Assembly: GCF_902804485.1 (NCBI RefSeq)
Contig: NZ_CADCST010000078.1
Location: 93,485-157,484, forward strand
From: Flavobacterium collinsii
GTDB lineage: Bacteria > Bacteroidota > Bacteroidia > Flavobacteriales > Flavobacteriaceae
Length of the DNA stretch: 64,000 nt
Direction: 5' to 3'
The notes under the pieces are model-generated. The model made no database searches and had not been told where the DNA came from. It worked only from the letters and a program-made list of their open reading frames with translations. The translations under genes were made by a program, and so were the position numbers. This document shows positions 36,506 through 45,359 of the stretch, piece after piece. Position 1 is the stretch's first letter, and the number at the start of each line of letters is the position of its first letter.

Positions 36506-37246
36506 CTATTCGAACTTTTTAAGCTCAAAGGTCTCTCCATCAAAAACTCCGTAGGTAAAATAACCAATCCAGTCGCCCAAATTAGCATATTTGGAGTCTT
36601 CTCCAACCGGAATAACCATCGGTAAATGGCGATGGCCAAAAATAAAATAATTGTAGTGTTTGGTCTCCAGTTTGCGTTTAGCATACAAAACCAACCATTC
36701 ATTTTCTTCTCCCAGAAATTTCACATCTTCATCACCCGAAATCAATTTGTTTTTGACTGATAAATACTGCGCCAAGCTTACGCCAACATCAGGATGAAGC
36801 CATCTAAACAGCCATTTTGAAAAAGGATTTGTAAATACCTTTTTCATTCGTTTGTACCCCTTATCACCAGGCCCTTTTCCGTCACCGTGACCAATTAAAA
36901 ATGTTTTTCCGTTAAAAGTAAATTCCTTATTGTCATGATACACCGAAATATTCAATTCGGTTTCAAAATAATCATTCATCCATAAATCATGATTACCCAC
37001 GAAAAAATAAATAGGAACACCGCTATCCCGAATTTCCGCCAATTTCCCTAAAATACGAACAAAACCTTTTGGAACAACCGTTTTATATTCAAACCAAAAA
37101 TCAAACAAATCCCCCAATAAAAAAATAGCTTCGGCATCACCTTTCACCTCGTCCAGCCATGCAACAAATTTCTTTTCACGCGGTAAACTCAACTCTGCAG
37201 TTGGAGCCCCAAAATGCTGATCAGAAGCGAAATATACTTTTTTCAT
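36506..37246 (-). CDS. lpxH: UDP-2,3-diacylglucosamine diphosphatase
   Basis: LpxH hydrolyses UDP-2,3-diacylglucosamine to lipid X in lipid A synthesis, at the inner face of the cytoplasmic membrane. The 246-residue protein has the calcineurin-type metallophosphatase motifs in order: ASDQHFGAP (Asp9, His11), LLGDLFDFWFE, VGNHDLWM, LIGHGDGKG and FGHRHLPM. The GDKGYKRMKKVF segment is typical of the LpxH group. It is convergent with the cytochrome gene, whose stop is only three bases away. Confidence 0.9.
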   Translation of the reverse strand: MKKVYFASDQHFGAPTAELSLPREKKFVAWLDEVKGDAEAIFLLGDLFDFWFEYKTVVPKGFVRILGKLAEIRDSGVPIYFFVGNHDLWMNDYFETELNISVYHDNKEFTFNGKTFLIGHGDGKGPGDKGYKRMKKVFTNPFSKWLFRWLHPDVGVSLAQYLSVKNKLISGDEDVKFLGEENEWLVLYAKRKLETKHYNYFIFGHRHLPMVIPVGEDSKYANLGDWIGYFTYGVFDGETFELKKFE

Positions 37247-37338
37247 TTAGTTTTTTTGTGAGATGTGAGATGTGATTTGTGAGATGCCAAATGTAAAATG
37301 TGAAACGTCTAACTTTTTACATCTCACAATTTACTTTT

Positions 37339-37791
37339 TTACAAATTATCGGAAGCATACCACTCTGCAAACGACGATTCTGTTTCCTGAAGTTTTAAAG
37401 AGAAAAGAGAAATTTCTTTAGGCAAACGTGCCGTGATTCTATCGGCAAAGTCTACGACCATATTCTCGCTAGTTGGTTGGTAATCCACTAAAATAACATG
37501 ATGACCACGATTTTTTAGTTCATTTGCCAATTCGATATGTGGTGTTGTTTCATTAAAAACCGTAGCATGATCAAACTGATCGACGATTTCTTCTTTTACA
37601 ATTTTCTTTAGATCCGAAAAATCAATCACCATCCCGAATTTCACATTCGATCGGTCTGTAATTGGCGAACCAATAACCGTTACCGATAATTTATAACTGT
37701 GTCCGTGAACGTTCTTGCATTTTCCGTCGTAACCGTATAAAGCATGTCCGGTTTCGAAACTAAATTGTTTTGTAATTCTGATATTACTCAT
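37339..37791 (-). CDS. 6-pyruvoyl-tetrahydropterin synthase / QueD family protein
   Basis: The 150-residue protein has the PTPS fold signature: FSFETGHAL (zinc ligand His16), KCKNVHGHSYKL (catalytic Cys25, zinc ligands His29 and His31), and a C-terminal KLQETESSFAEWY with the substrate-binding Glu. In bacteria such proteins mostly make 6-carboxytetrahydropterin (QueD) for queuosine. A PTPS role cannot be excluded because no other queuosine or pterin genes are adjacent. It lies about 90 bases upstream of lpxH on the same strand, with a GAGATGTGA-type tandem repeat in the spacer (37260-37290). Confidence 0.88.
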   Translation of the reverse strand: MSNIRITKQFSFETGHALYGYDGKCKNVHGHSYKLSVTVIGSPITDRSNVKFGMVIDFSDLKKIVKEEIVDQFDHATVFNETTPHIELANELKNRGHHVILVDYQPTSENMVVDFADRITARLPKEISLFSLKLQETESSFAEWYASDNL

Positions 37792-37822
37792 CGATTTGAA
37801 TTTTAGGTTGCAAATTTACAAA

Positions 37823-37999
37823 TTAATAACCGTTCTCGCCTCTTTTTTTGGCTCTGTTATACATCCAATATGCAATTCCGATTAAAACAACGAAAGGAAT
37901 AAAGGATCCAATCACCACTCCAATCTGATAACTGCTATCCGGAGCAGTCTTAATTTTCTCTGCAACATCTACTTGTTGCAACAACGAAATAATTCTCAT
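37823..37999 (-). CDS. Small single-pass membrane protein, 58 residues
   Basis: ATG at 37997-37999 opens a frame ending in TAA at 37823. The protein starts MRIISLLQQVDVAEKIKTAP, then has one membrane helix (about 25-47: IGVVIGSFIPFVVLIGIAYW) and a positively charged tail (YNRAKKRGENGY). Charge distribution suggests the C-terminus is cytoplasmic. Function unknown. The 378-base spacer before the enoyl-CoA hydratase gene holds nothing else I can assign. Confidence 0.65.
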   Translation of the reverse strand: MRIISLLQQVDVAEKIKTAPDSSYQIGVVIGSFIPFVVLIGIAYWMYNRAKKRGENGY

Positions 38000-38179
38000 C
38001 TTGATTTATTGTTTATGTTCAACCGTAAAAAAACACTTCAAAACCTAAAAAGATTACTCTCAATCTGTAGTTCAAAATTTTTTAACAGCTTCCAAATTTA
38101 CATTCCTCTATCACCGCAGCCAATGACAAATATCATAATTTGAATCCACATAAAGAACCTAATACTATTGAGGTTTCTC

Positions 38180-38944
38180 CTATTTCTTAAACTGCTCCAA
38201 AGCTTTTCTGCTAAAATCAGATAAAACCAATTTCCCTGTTATTCCTGCACGCTCGATAAGCAATGATTCCCAATGTTCCGTTCCTTCCCAAATAATTTTC
38301 TTCATTTCGTACAAAGCATCTGGATTATAAGAACTTAATTGTTGCGCAAAATTTACCACTGCGGTATTTAAATCTTCCGCATTATGAATTTCCGTAAACA
38401 ATTTGTTCTCTAATGCCCATGTTGCCGATTTCCATTCGTGTGCTGCCAAAGTCATTTCGGTCATTGCTGCTTTTCCAATCTTACGCGAAACGGCGGGTTC
38501 AATTACAAAAGGACCAATTCCGATTGCCAACTCCGACAATTTAACCGCACTTTCAGGAGTTGCTAAGACATAATCACAGGCAGAAATAATTCCGACACCA
38601 CCACCAACTGCTTTCCCCTGAACGCGTGCTACAATAATTTTAGAACAATTTCGCATCGCATTTAACAAATGAGCAAACCCAGAGAAAAAGTGTGTCCCCT
38701 CCTTCTCATTTTTTACTGCTAACAGCTCATCAAAAGAGGCGCCGGAGCAAAAAACTTTAGCCCCTAAACTTTTCAAAACAATAACCGAAACTGTTTCGTT
38801 CTCACTTAAAGCATTAATTTCGGAAGTTAAACGATCTAATAATTGTCTTGGAAAAGAATTGCTGGCCGGATGTCCAAATTCAACCGTTGCAACAGCATTA
38901 TGAAAAGTAGTTTGTAAAGAACCGTCTTGTTTTTCTGCACTCAT
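38180..38944 (-). CDS. Enoyl-CoA hydratase/isomerase family protein
   Basis: The 254-residue crotonase-fold protein shows the oxyanion-hole segments: FCSGASFDELLAV (about 66-78) and AVGGGVGIISACDYVLATPESAVK (about 111-134). The order and length fit the family; Glu at the usual catalytic position is followed by SELAIGIGPFVIEPAV. Whether it acts in fatty-acid or amino-acid catabolism (for example a methylglutaconyl-CoA hydratase-like role) cannot be decided. It is a single gene, reading left, adjacent to the tRNA gene. Confidence 0.88.
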   Translation of the reverse strand: MSAEKQDGSLQTTFHNAVATVEFGHPASNSFPRQLLDRLTSEINALSENETVSVIVLKSLGAKVFCSGASFDELLAVKNEKEGTHFFSGFAHLLNAMRNCSKIIVARVQGKAVGGGVGIISACDYVLATPESAVKLSELAIGIGPFVIEPAVSRKIGKAAMTEMTLAAHEWKSATWALENKLFTEIHNAEDLNTAVVNFAQQLSSYNPDALYEMKKIIWEGTEHWESLLIERAGITGKLVLSDFSRKALEQFKK

Positions 38945-39032
38945 AAAAAATAAATTTGATCGTAAAGTTACACTTTTGAAAAATATTTTCGGTTGAAGTG
39001 ATTTGAAATTTGCTTTTTGAAAATTAATTGAC

Positions 39033-39040
39033 TTAATTTG
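39033..39040 (+). promoter_or_regulatory. Likely -7 box of tRNA-Ala (TTAATTTG)
   Basis: TTAATTTG lies 11 bases before the tRNA and differs from the TAnnTTTG consensus at one position. Confidence 0.4.
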
Positions 39041-39051
39041 CTCTCGCTTTT

Positions 39052-39125
39052 GGGGGATTAGCTCATTTGGCTAGAGTGCTTGCCTGGCAGGCAAGAGGTG
39101 ACCGGTTCGAATCCGGTATTCTCCA
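39052..39125 (+). tRNA. tRNA-Ala (anticodon GGC)
   Basis: The 74-base gene folds as a full cloverleaf. The acceptor stem is GGGGGAT/ATTCTCC, the D-arm GCTC...GAGT, and the anticodon arm CTTGC-CTGGCAG-GCAAG with anticodon GGC. The T-arm is ACCGG-TTCGAAT-CCGGT and the discriminator is A. The acceptor has G3.U70, the alanine identity pair, supporting the anticodon reading. The 3' CCA is not encoded. Confidence 0.95.
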
Positions 39126-39126
39126 C

Positions 39127-39163
39127 AAAAAAACCGTATTTCTTTATTGGAATACGGTTTTTC
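39127..39163. terminator. Bidirectional terminator after tRNA-Ala
   Basis: AACCGTATT pairs with AATACGGTT (39132-39159), with A-run before and T-run after. It can serve the tRNA (forward) and the leftward small gene at 39184. Confidence 0.85.
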
Positions 39164-39183
39164 TAATTTAAGAAAGAAATCTC

Positions 39184-39360
39184 TCAGCGTTCATTCGCAG
39201 AATCTTCGGCATCTACTCTTTCTTTCTCCGCTTTCTTAAAATCGTTATTTAATAAGTCTGTCAGTTTCTTTTTCTCTTTCTGATTTTTCTTGATTGTAAA
39301 TACGATCACGACTATTACGGCGGCTGCTACAATTCCTATTACTACCCAATTGATTTCCAT
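39184..39360 (-). CDS. Small single-pass membrane protein with a charged tail, 58 residues
   Basis: ATG at 39358-39360 to TGA at 39184. The product starts MEINWVVIGIVAAAVIVVIV, a membrane helix (about 5-23). A highly charged, lysine/glutamate-rich C-terminal tail of about 35 residues follows (KKNQKEKKKLTDLLNNDFKK), probably a cytoplasmic coiled coil. Function unknown. Its 3' end faces the shared terminator of the tRNA. Confidence 0.7.
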   Translation of the reverse strand: MEINWVVIGIVAAAVIVVIVFTIKKNQKEKKKLTDLLNNDFKKAEKERVDAEDSANER

Positions 39361-39634
39361 AACTTTAATTTTGAGTTAAAAATAAAGATTTAGATTTTTT
39401 GCAACATTACCAAAAGGTTAAACCTTAACCTTATAAAATGCGGAGAGGAGAATTTTGCTGACAAAGAACAATCCCTCTTCCCTAATATTATATTGTTTAT
39501 CAAAAAGATTGTAGTCTGGTACTTTACTAGAAATGGAAGTTATACCTATAAATAAAAGTTAAATGTATCAGAAGAAGAGAGTCCGGAATTGTTTTTGTTA
39601 GGTTTAGGCAATACCACTTTTAAGCACCAAAAAA
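39361..39634. other. Spacer without a supported gene
   Basis: No gene, repeat or structured RNA was recognised in this 274-base stretch between the small membrane protein and the lipoprotein gene. Confidence 0.5.
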
Positions 39635-40015
39635 ATGAGAAATTTAATTTTACTACTGAGCCTTATTTTTATTACTTCTTGTTCGTCAAGTGACGAAGAT
39701 ACACAGGGAGTTTTTCATTCTCCTTCCTGGATACAGGGGACCTGGAAAGATAATACAACCGGAGCTACTTTAACTTTCACAAAAAATGATATCAAATATA
39801 ATTTGAACGGAAGTACCTATTCTTTCAGTAAAAATCAGATTAAAACATCAACAAATCGAATATTTCCACAGCAAATAGCGAAAACCGATGATCTATATAT
39901 TGTAGATTTTGGTCAGGGTCTTGAGGGCTCTTTAATCAGATTTAACTTTTTGAAAAAAACGGATAATACAATAGAGTCAAAAGGGCATTTACCCGGCAAC
40001 TATATCCGGCAATAA
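39635..40015 (+). CDS. Small predicted lipoprotein, unknown function
   Basis: The 126-residue protein has a lipoprotein signal peptide with lipobox ITSC (Cys16), followed by a serine/acidic linker (SSSDEDTQG). A domain of about 90 residues then reads as alternating beta-strands (WIQGTWKDNTTGATLTFTKN), reminiscent of the small lipocalin-like domains common in Flavobacterium lipoproteins. Function unknown; it is an isolated gene. Confidence 0.65.
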   Translation: MRNLILLLSLIFITSCSSSDEDTQGVFHSPSWIQGTWKDNTTGATLTFTKNDIKYNLNGSTYSFSKNQIKTSTNRIFPQQIAKTDDLYIVDFGQGLEGSLIRFNFLKKTDNTIESKGHLPGNYIRQ

Positions 40016-40130
40016 ATCCAGATAAGGCAAGTAAACAACACAAAATGCACCACCTAATAACAATAGTACAAGGACAAAACTTTGCGCCTTAGCGTCTTTG
40101 CGAACCAAAAACATCCGCAACTCAAAAAAA

Positions 40131-41087
40131 CTAATTCAACAAATACCCAAATCGAATCGACCCGTAAAAATATCCCGAATTGGTATTGGTATCCGGATCT
40201 TTTAATTCTCTGCCTCGGTACATAAACGAATACGACATATTGAAGTTATTGTGGCGTAATTTTATACCCGCCTCAGCATTGAAACGAAGTGGTTCCAAAT
40301 CAAATGTCAACGGACTGGTATTGCTAAACATACTGCCTTCGATTGTAGCATCATAAAACTGGTAATTGACACTTGGCATCGCATAGAAATAAAATTCGCG
40401 AACATCATATTGCGGTACATCGCTTACAGAAGCGTCATGCATATTAGAATCATAAATTGGAAGTAATTTTTTGAAACCAATTCTAGTCAGCAATCCTGTT
40501 GAAACACCTGTAAAAATAGTCCCTACATTTGCTTCCGACTGAAAGTGAAGATCGATAAAATTATTGTGCTTCGAAAGAAATAATTTCTTCGAATACATTA
40601 CATGCGCCTGAATAGCGAATGTGTTGTGCAGCTGGTTTTCCCAACCATACACCGTTTTGTACCCAATAAGATGATGGAAACTTTCCTGAGTTTCTCTTCC
40701 CATGGCATTAGGCCCCATAAAACCGAGCTGAAAATCTGTTTTTAAAACCGATTCGCTTTTATAGAAAAAACTTCGCCCTGCTTCAGCAAAAAGATAACCG
40801 GTAAAAGGGCGATCATTAATGGTTACCGCCGCCTCGTTTATAAATCTCGGATTATAAATATACTGTCCAATACGAAACTCGGTAATTTTTTTACTTATTT
40901 TTTCGTTGTTGTTTTTCGATAAAAAACGATAGAAAAGCTCAATTCCATTGGTGTAATACATATCGTTTTTAGACGAAGTGTATAAATCGTTATCTGTAAT
41001 TAACCCAATTTCTGTGGTTTTTGTCTGTCCAAAAGTCAAAGCTGTTATCAACAACCCGTATAAAAAAAAGGCTTTTTTAGTTCGCAT
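40131..41087 (-). CDS. LpxR-like lipid A deacylase family outer-membrane protein
   Basis: The 318-residue protein has a signal peptide (MRTKKAFFLYGLLITALTFGQ) and a beta-barrel with LpxR (DUF2219) features: LITDNDLYTSSKNDMYYTNG near the N-terminus, GFMGPNAMGRETQESFHHLI, and GWENQLHNTFAI. In known LpxR the N-terminal Asn-Asp and the Gly-Pro-x-x-x-G segments form the calcium-bound active site that removes the 3'-acyloxyacyl chain of lipid A. An equivalent role here is inferred. It overlaps mtgA by 11 bases and belongs to the envelope operon. Confidence 0.75.
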   Translation of the reverse strand: MRTKKAFFLYGLLITALTFGQTKTTEIGLITDNDLYTSSKNDMYYTNGIELFYRFLSKNNNEKISKKITEFRIGQYIYNPRFINEAAVTINDRPFTGYLFAEAGRSFFYKSESVLKTDFQLGFMGPNAMGRETQESFHHLIGYKTVYGWENQLHNTFAIQAHVMYSKKLFLSKHNNFIDLHFQSEANVGTIFTGVSTGLLTRIGFKKLLPIYDSNMHDASVSDVPQYDVREFYFYAMPSVNYQFYDATIEGSMFSNTSPLTFDLEPLRFNAEAGIKLRHNNFNMSYSFMYRGRELKDPDTNTNSGYFYGSIRFGYLLN

Positions 41088-41847
41088 TGTAATTTATTTT
41101 CCCAACCGAACGCATTTCACGAACAATTCGTTCTTTTCTTCGGTTGATATAACTGGAAGATCCTGTTGCTTTAAACTTTCTTGGATTTGGCAATATTGCT
41201 GCAATTCCTGCAGCCTGCATAGGCGTTAGACTCGAAGCGTCGCGACGGTACCAATGCTCGGTAGCAGCATAAGCTCCGTAGACTCCATCCCCCATTTCGA
41301 TGCTGTTCAGGTACACTTCCATAATACGTTCCTTACCCCAGATCAATTCAATCAAAACGGTAAAATAAGCTTCCAGTCCTTTACGCAGATAACTTTTGCC
41401 CTGCCATAAAAATACATTCTTGGCAGTTTGCTGTGAGATGGTACTTCCTCCACGAATTCTGCGTCCGCGTTCATTACTTTTATAGGCTTTTTGCAGTGCT
41501 TTGAAATCAAAACCATTATGCTTTAAAAACGTTCCGTCTTCACTGGCTATCACTGCTTTTTGCAGATTCATTGAGATCTTATCGATCGGCTCCCAGTCAT
41601 GATCAAAATAAACTTCTTTACCTGCCATTTTGTTCTCGATCGCACGAATGATCATTAATGGCGTAAAAGGCACGGGCACATATTTAAAAAATACCACTGA
41701 GGCAATTGAGATTCCGAAGAACCATAAAAATAATTTGATGAAAAACCATTTTACTTTTTCACCAAAAGTTCGATTGCCTTTTTTAGCTCCCGGCTTTGGT
41801 TTAGTTGTGTTTGTTTTTTTTGGTAACGGTTTTTTGGTTGCTGCCAT
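41077..41847 (-). CDS. mtgA: Monofunctional peptidoglycan glycosyltransferase
   Basis: MtgA polymerises lipid II into glycan chains without a transpeptidase domain. Start chosen at ATG 41847 (MAATKKPLPKKTNTT), where the stop of the upstream FAD gene overlaps by one base (TAATG on the reverse strand). The 256-residue protein has a lysine/proline-rich cytoplasmic tail, one membrane helix (about 33-55) and the GT51 motifs: VIASEDGTFLKHNGFD (catalytic Glu), RGGSTISQQTAKNVFLW, RKGLEAYFTVLIE and EVYLNSIEMGDGVYG. All are intact. Confidence 0.93.
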   Translation of the reverse strand: MAATKKPLPKKTNTTKPKPGAKKGNRTFGEKVKWFFIKLFLWFFGISIASVVFFKYVPVPFTPLMIIRAIENKMAGKEVYFDHDWEPIDKISMNLQKAVIASEDGTFLKHNGFDFKALQKAYKSNERGRRIRGGSTISQQTAKNVFLWQGKSYLRKGLEAYFTVLIELIWGKERIMEVYLNSIEMGDGVYGAYAATEHWYRRDASSLTPMQAAGIAAILPNPRKFKATGSSSYINRRKERIVREMRSVGKINYNAN

Positions 41848-42962
41848 TATATTAAATCTGCTAATTCTGTTCCTATTAAGCTTCCAATTGCTACTCCCAT
41901 TCCGCCTAATCGAACGCCACAAAACACGTTTTCAGACAATTGAGTAACAACAGGGTTTTTACTATTTCCAATTCCCATGATTCCGCTCCAACGATGGGCT
42001 ATCTGGAAATCCTGATTCGGTAAAATTACATTTTTAAGTAAATCTTCCAATTTATTTTGTACAATTTTAGTTTGGCCAAATTCTGTTGTTGTTTCGGTTT
42101 CAAAATCGAGATTTCGTCCTCCTCCCAGCAGAATCCGGTCACCAATATTTCTGAAATAATAATACCCGCGATCCAGATGAAAAGTACCTTTTATTCCTAA
42201 GTTTGCAATGGGTTCCGTAATTAAAACTTGTGCTCTGGCAGGTTTTACCGCACCTTTTGTTAGCTTATTTGCAAAACCGTTGGTTGCAAAAAGTACTTTT
42301 TGGGATTTAAAACTAAAATTCTCCAGTACAACTTCAACCTGATTTCCCAAATCAGAATAAGCGGTAAGAGTTTGCTGGTTTAAGATCAATATATTCTCAG
42401 AAACAGCTTGTCGCAACAGTTCCTGCATCATATTTCCGGTATCTATTTGTGCTTCAAACGGATTAAAAATTAAATCGTTCTGAATATTCCCAAACCCAAA
42501 CCGATCCGTTTCTTTAGTAAAAACATCAGCTTTGAAAAGTGGCTTTAAAATTTCGTTGACAAAAGACAGTCTCGAAATACAGGCTTCAAAATTAAGATCA
42601 TCCTCTTTTAAAAACAGTTCATATCCCCCATAAGGCTTAAAGTCTATTGCGGCATCACCGAGTCTTTTCCGCAGTAACTGCAGACCTTTCCATCTTTTTT
42701 CGATAAGCTGAATCACCTCTTCTTCTGAATGTGTTTTGAGATCTTCCATAATTTCGGAGAGACTTCCAAAACAGGCAAAACCGGCATTTTTGGTACTTGC
42801 GCCCTGAGGCAGCATTCCTTTTTCTAATATCAGAATTTTAGCTGTCGGAAACCTTTCGCGTAAGCGTAATGCAGCATGTAAGCCTACAATTCCACTTCCA
42901 ACAATAGTATAATCAACATTTGTAAACCAATTTTTAAGCTCCCAATAACTTAGTTCCATCAT
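41847..42962 (-). CDS. FAD-dependent amino-acid oxidase/dehydrogenase family protein
   Basis: The 371-residue protein has the dinucleotide-binding fold near the N-terminus (YTIVGSGIVGLHAALRLRER), followed by ILEKGMLPQGASTKNAG, typical of DadA/glycine-oxidase-type flavoproteins. The C-terminal FAD contact is AHRWSGIMGIG. The substrate is probably an amino acid or amine. It is the first gene of a run of three (this gene, mtgA, lpxR-like) joined by overlaps. The link of an oxidase to cell-wall enzymes could mean a D-amino-acid substrate, which is only inference. Confidence 0.78.
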   Translation of the reverse strand: MMELSYWELKNWFTNVDYTIVGSGIVGLHAALRLRERFPTAKILILEKGMLPQGASTKNAGFACFGSLSEIMEDLKTHSEEEVIQLIEKRWKGLQLLRKRLGDAAIDFKPYGGYELFLKEDDLNFEACISRLSFVNEILKPLFKADVFTKETDRFGFGNIQNDLIFNPFEAQIDTGNMMQELLRQAVSENILILNQQTLTAYSDLGNQVEVVLENFSFKSQKVLFATNGFANKLTKGAVKPARAQVLITEPIANLGIKGTFHLDRGYYYFRNIGDRILLGGGRNLDFETETTTEFGQTKIVQNKLEDLLKNVILPNQDFQIAHRWSGIMGIGNSKNPVVTQLSENVFCGVRLGGMGVAIGSLIGTELADLI

Positions 42963-43280
42963 TAATAATAAATTTCAATTAGTTAAAATCCAAATTCCAA
43001 TTTAGGAAATAAATTTAAGATAGAAATTTATATTTTTAAAATTCCAACTCGTTAAATTCCAAACTACAAGAGCTGTTATAAAGTTTTTTTTTGCCACGAA
43101 TTCACGAATTTTTATTCTTAAAGATTATCAAAAAATAATTTGTGAATTCGTAGCCTATAAAATCAACTCCAAAGTTTAAAACTCAACACCATAAACTTTA
43201 ACAATTTTTGGAATTTGGAATTTAGCTAATTTGGAATTTAATTGTTGTATTTTTAGCCCACGAAAAATTAGAATTTTATT
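42963..43280. repeat. Spacer with CACGAATT inverted repeat and ATTCCAAATT units
   Basis: GCCACGAATTCACGAATT (43093-43110) is nearly complementary to AATTTGTGAATTCGTAGC (43137-43154). AATTCCAA/TTGGAATT units also occur near 42990, 43045 and 43205-43240. No gene is supported in this 318-base stretch. It carries the leader of the S9 peptidase gene. Confidence 0.7.
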
Positions 43281-45182
43281 ATGAAAAAAGTATTATTTAC
43301 AACCTTAATAATGATGAGTTTAAACGCTATCGGACAGAATGTAATGTCTCCGGAATTGTTATGGAAATTAGGACGAGTAAGCGCACTTGGACTTTCGAAA
43401 GATGCAAAAAATGTTGTTTTTAAGGTTTCGACACCTTCTATTGAAGAAAACAAATCGTCTTCAAAATTTTACATCATTCCTGTAAATGGTGGAAATGCTA
43501 CCGAAATCAAAGACACCAAAGAAGTCTTGGCCGACAAAAACGTTTCGCCTGACGGAAAATTTTTAGTGTACAACGAGGAGGTAAAATTAGAAAAAGTTTT
43601 AGGTAAAGATTTTTATCCAAAACTGGATAAATCAGATGCTCAGATTTATGACGGATTGGACTATCGTCATTGGGATACCTGGAATGAAGGCAAATTCAAC
43701 CACGTTTTTTACAAAGAAAACAAAGAAGGTGCAGCCGGAATTGACATCCTGAAAGGTGAAAACTTTGATTCTCCGCAAAAACCTTTTGGTGGTGACGAAG
43801 ATTACATCTGGTCTCCTGACGGAAAAAGCATCTTATATGTATGCAAGAAAAAAGCAGGAACTCAATATGCAATTTCTACTAATACGGATATTTACGAATA
43901 CAACTTAGAGACTCAGAAAACGATAAACAGAACCGAAGGTAATTTAGGTTATGATACAGCTCCACAGTTTTCTCCAACAGGAAATCTAACGTGGCTGCAA
44001 ATGAAACGTGACGGTTACGAAGCCGATAAAAACGATCTTATTGTTGAATTTAAAGGTATCAAAACAAACCTTACAGCAAACTGGGATGGGACTGTAGACA
44101 ATTTCATCTGGAGTAAAGACGGTAAAACCGTGTTTTTCGTAGCTCCGGTTGATGGTACAAAACAGCTTTTTTCTGTTAATTTCCCGGGATTAACCAAAAT
44201 TGCAATTCAGGTTCGTCAATTGACTAATGGAGATTTTGATGTGAATGACTTAGTAGGTTTTGCAGGTGATGATATCATCGTAACCAGAAACGATATGAAT
44301 CACGCTCCGGAAATTTATTCTTTTAACCTAAAGAAAAATACATGGAAACAAATCTCAAATGTAAATACAGAAACTTACAAAACATTAGCACTTAGCAAAA
44401 CAGAAAAACGTTATGTAACTACTACAGATGGTAAAAAAATGTTGGTTTGGGTAATTTTACCTCCAAATTTTGATGCTACGAAAAAATACCCAACTTTATT
44501 GTTCTGCCAGGGAGGGCCTCAAAGCGCCTTGACACAATCGTATTCTTTCCGTTGGAATTTCTCCTTAATGGCAGCAAAAGGTTATGTGGTGGTTGCACCA
44601 AACCGTCGCGGAATGCCGGGTCATGGTGTTGAATGGAACGAGCAGATTAGTAAAGATTGGGGTGGACAGGTTATGGATGACTACCTTTCGGCAATCGATG
44701 ATGTCTCTAAAGAAAATTATGTAGACAAATCCCGTTTAGGATGTGTAGGCGCAAGCTACGGAGGATATTCTGTGTTTTATTTAGCAGGAATCCACAAAAA
44801 CCGTTTCAAAACTTTTATCGCTCACGACGGTGTTTTCAATACCGTAAGTATGTTAGGAACTACCGAAGAGGTTTTCTTTAACAACTGGGATTTTGGCGGC
44901 CCTTATTGGGAGAAAGACAATGCTGCAGCTCAAAAATCTTATACTGTCTTTAACCCTGCAACTTTGGTTCAAAACTGGAACAAACCTATTTTAATTTTCC
45001 AGGGTGGAAAAGATTTCCGTGTGCCAATCGGACAAGGACAAGAAGCTTTTCAGGCCGCTCAATTAAGAGGGATCAAAAGTAGATTTGTGTATTTCCCTGA
45101 TGAAAATCACTGGGTTTTACATCCACAAAATGCTCAGGTTTGGCAAGGTGAATTTTTTAAATGGCTGAACGAGACACTTTAA
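43281..45182 (+). CDS. Secreted S9-family prolyl oligopeptidase-type peptidase
   Basis: The 633-residue protein has a signal peptide (MKKVLFTTLIMMSLNAIGQ). A seven-bladed beta-propeller-like N-terminal region follows (about 30-370, with repeated WSPDGKSILY/FSPTGNLTWL units), then a C-terminal alpha/beta hydrolase. The catalytic Ser492 is in CVGASYGGYSVFY, the Asp is in FQGGKDFRVP and the His in PDENHWVLH. This is the DPP/acylaminoacyl-peptidase type, which releases short peptides or dipeptides. A periplasmic role in peptide use is likely. A terminator follows. Confidence 0.9.
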   Translation: MKKVLFTTLIMMSLNAIGQNVMSPELLWKLGRVSALGLSKDAKNVVFKVSTPSIEENKSSSKFYIIPVNGGNATEIKDTKEVLADKNVSPDGKFLVYNEEVKLEKVLGKDFYPKLDKSDAQIYDGLDYRHWDTWNEGKFNHVFYKENKEGAAGIDILKGENFDSPQKPFGGDEDYIWSPDGKSILYVCKKKAGTQYAISTNTDIYEYNLETQKTINRTEGNLGYDTAPQFSPTGNLTWLQMKRDGYEADKNDLIVEFKGIKTNLTANWDGTVDNFIWSKDGKTVFFVAPVDGTKQLFSVNFPGLTKIAIQVRQLTNGDFDVNDLVGFAGDDIIVTRNDMNHAPEIYSFNLKKNTWKQISNVNTETYKTLALSKTEKRYVTTTDGKKMLVWVILPPNFDATKKYPTLLFCQGGPQSALTQSYSFRWNFSLMAAKGYVVVAPNRRGMPGHGVEWNEQISKDWGGQVMDDYLSAIDDVSKENYVDKSRLGCVGASYGGYSVFYLAGIHKNRFKTFIAHDGVFNTVSMLGTTEEVFFNNWDFGGPYWEKDNAAAQKSYTVFNPATLVQNWNKPILIFQGGKDFRVPIGQGQEAFQAAQLRGIKSRFVYFPDENHWVLHPQNAQVWQGEFFKWLNETL

Positions 45183-45201
45183 ATTGAAATACTTAAAATA
45201 A

Positions 45202-45245
45202 AAAAATAGCCGCAGGTGATAAAATCTGCGGCTATTTTGTTTTTC
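45202..45245 (+). terminator. Terminator after the S9 peptidase gene
   Basis: AAAATAGCCGCAG (45203-45215) pairs with CTGCGGCTATTTT (45226-45238) and a T-rich tail follows. Confidence 0.9.
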
Positions 45246-45359
45246 AAATCTTTTAATTATATAAAAACATTAGCATTATTTTATATTTATAAAACCGAAA
45301 TTTTAAATAAATTGCGGTTGTTTCCCCAATAAACTTCCTAAAACTTATAACATTACCAA

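Noticed and set aside
39052..39125. tRNA-Gly reading of the tRNA gene
   Set aside because: A seven-base anticodon loop CTGGCAG gives GGC (Ala), and the G3.U70 pair supports alanine.
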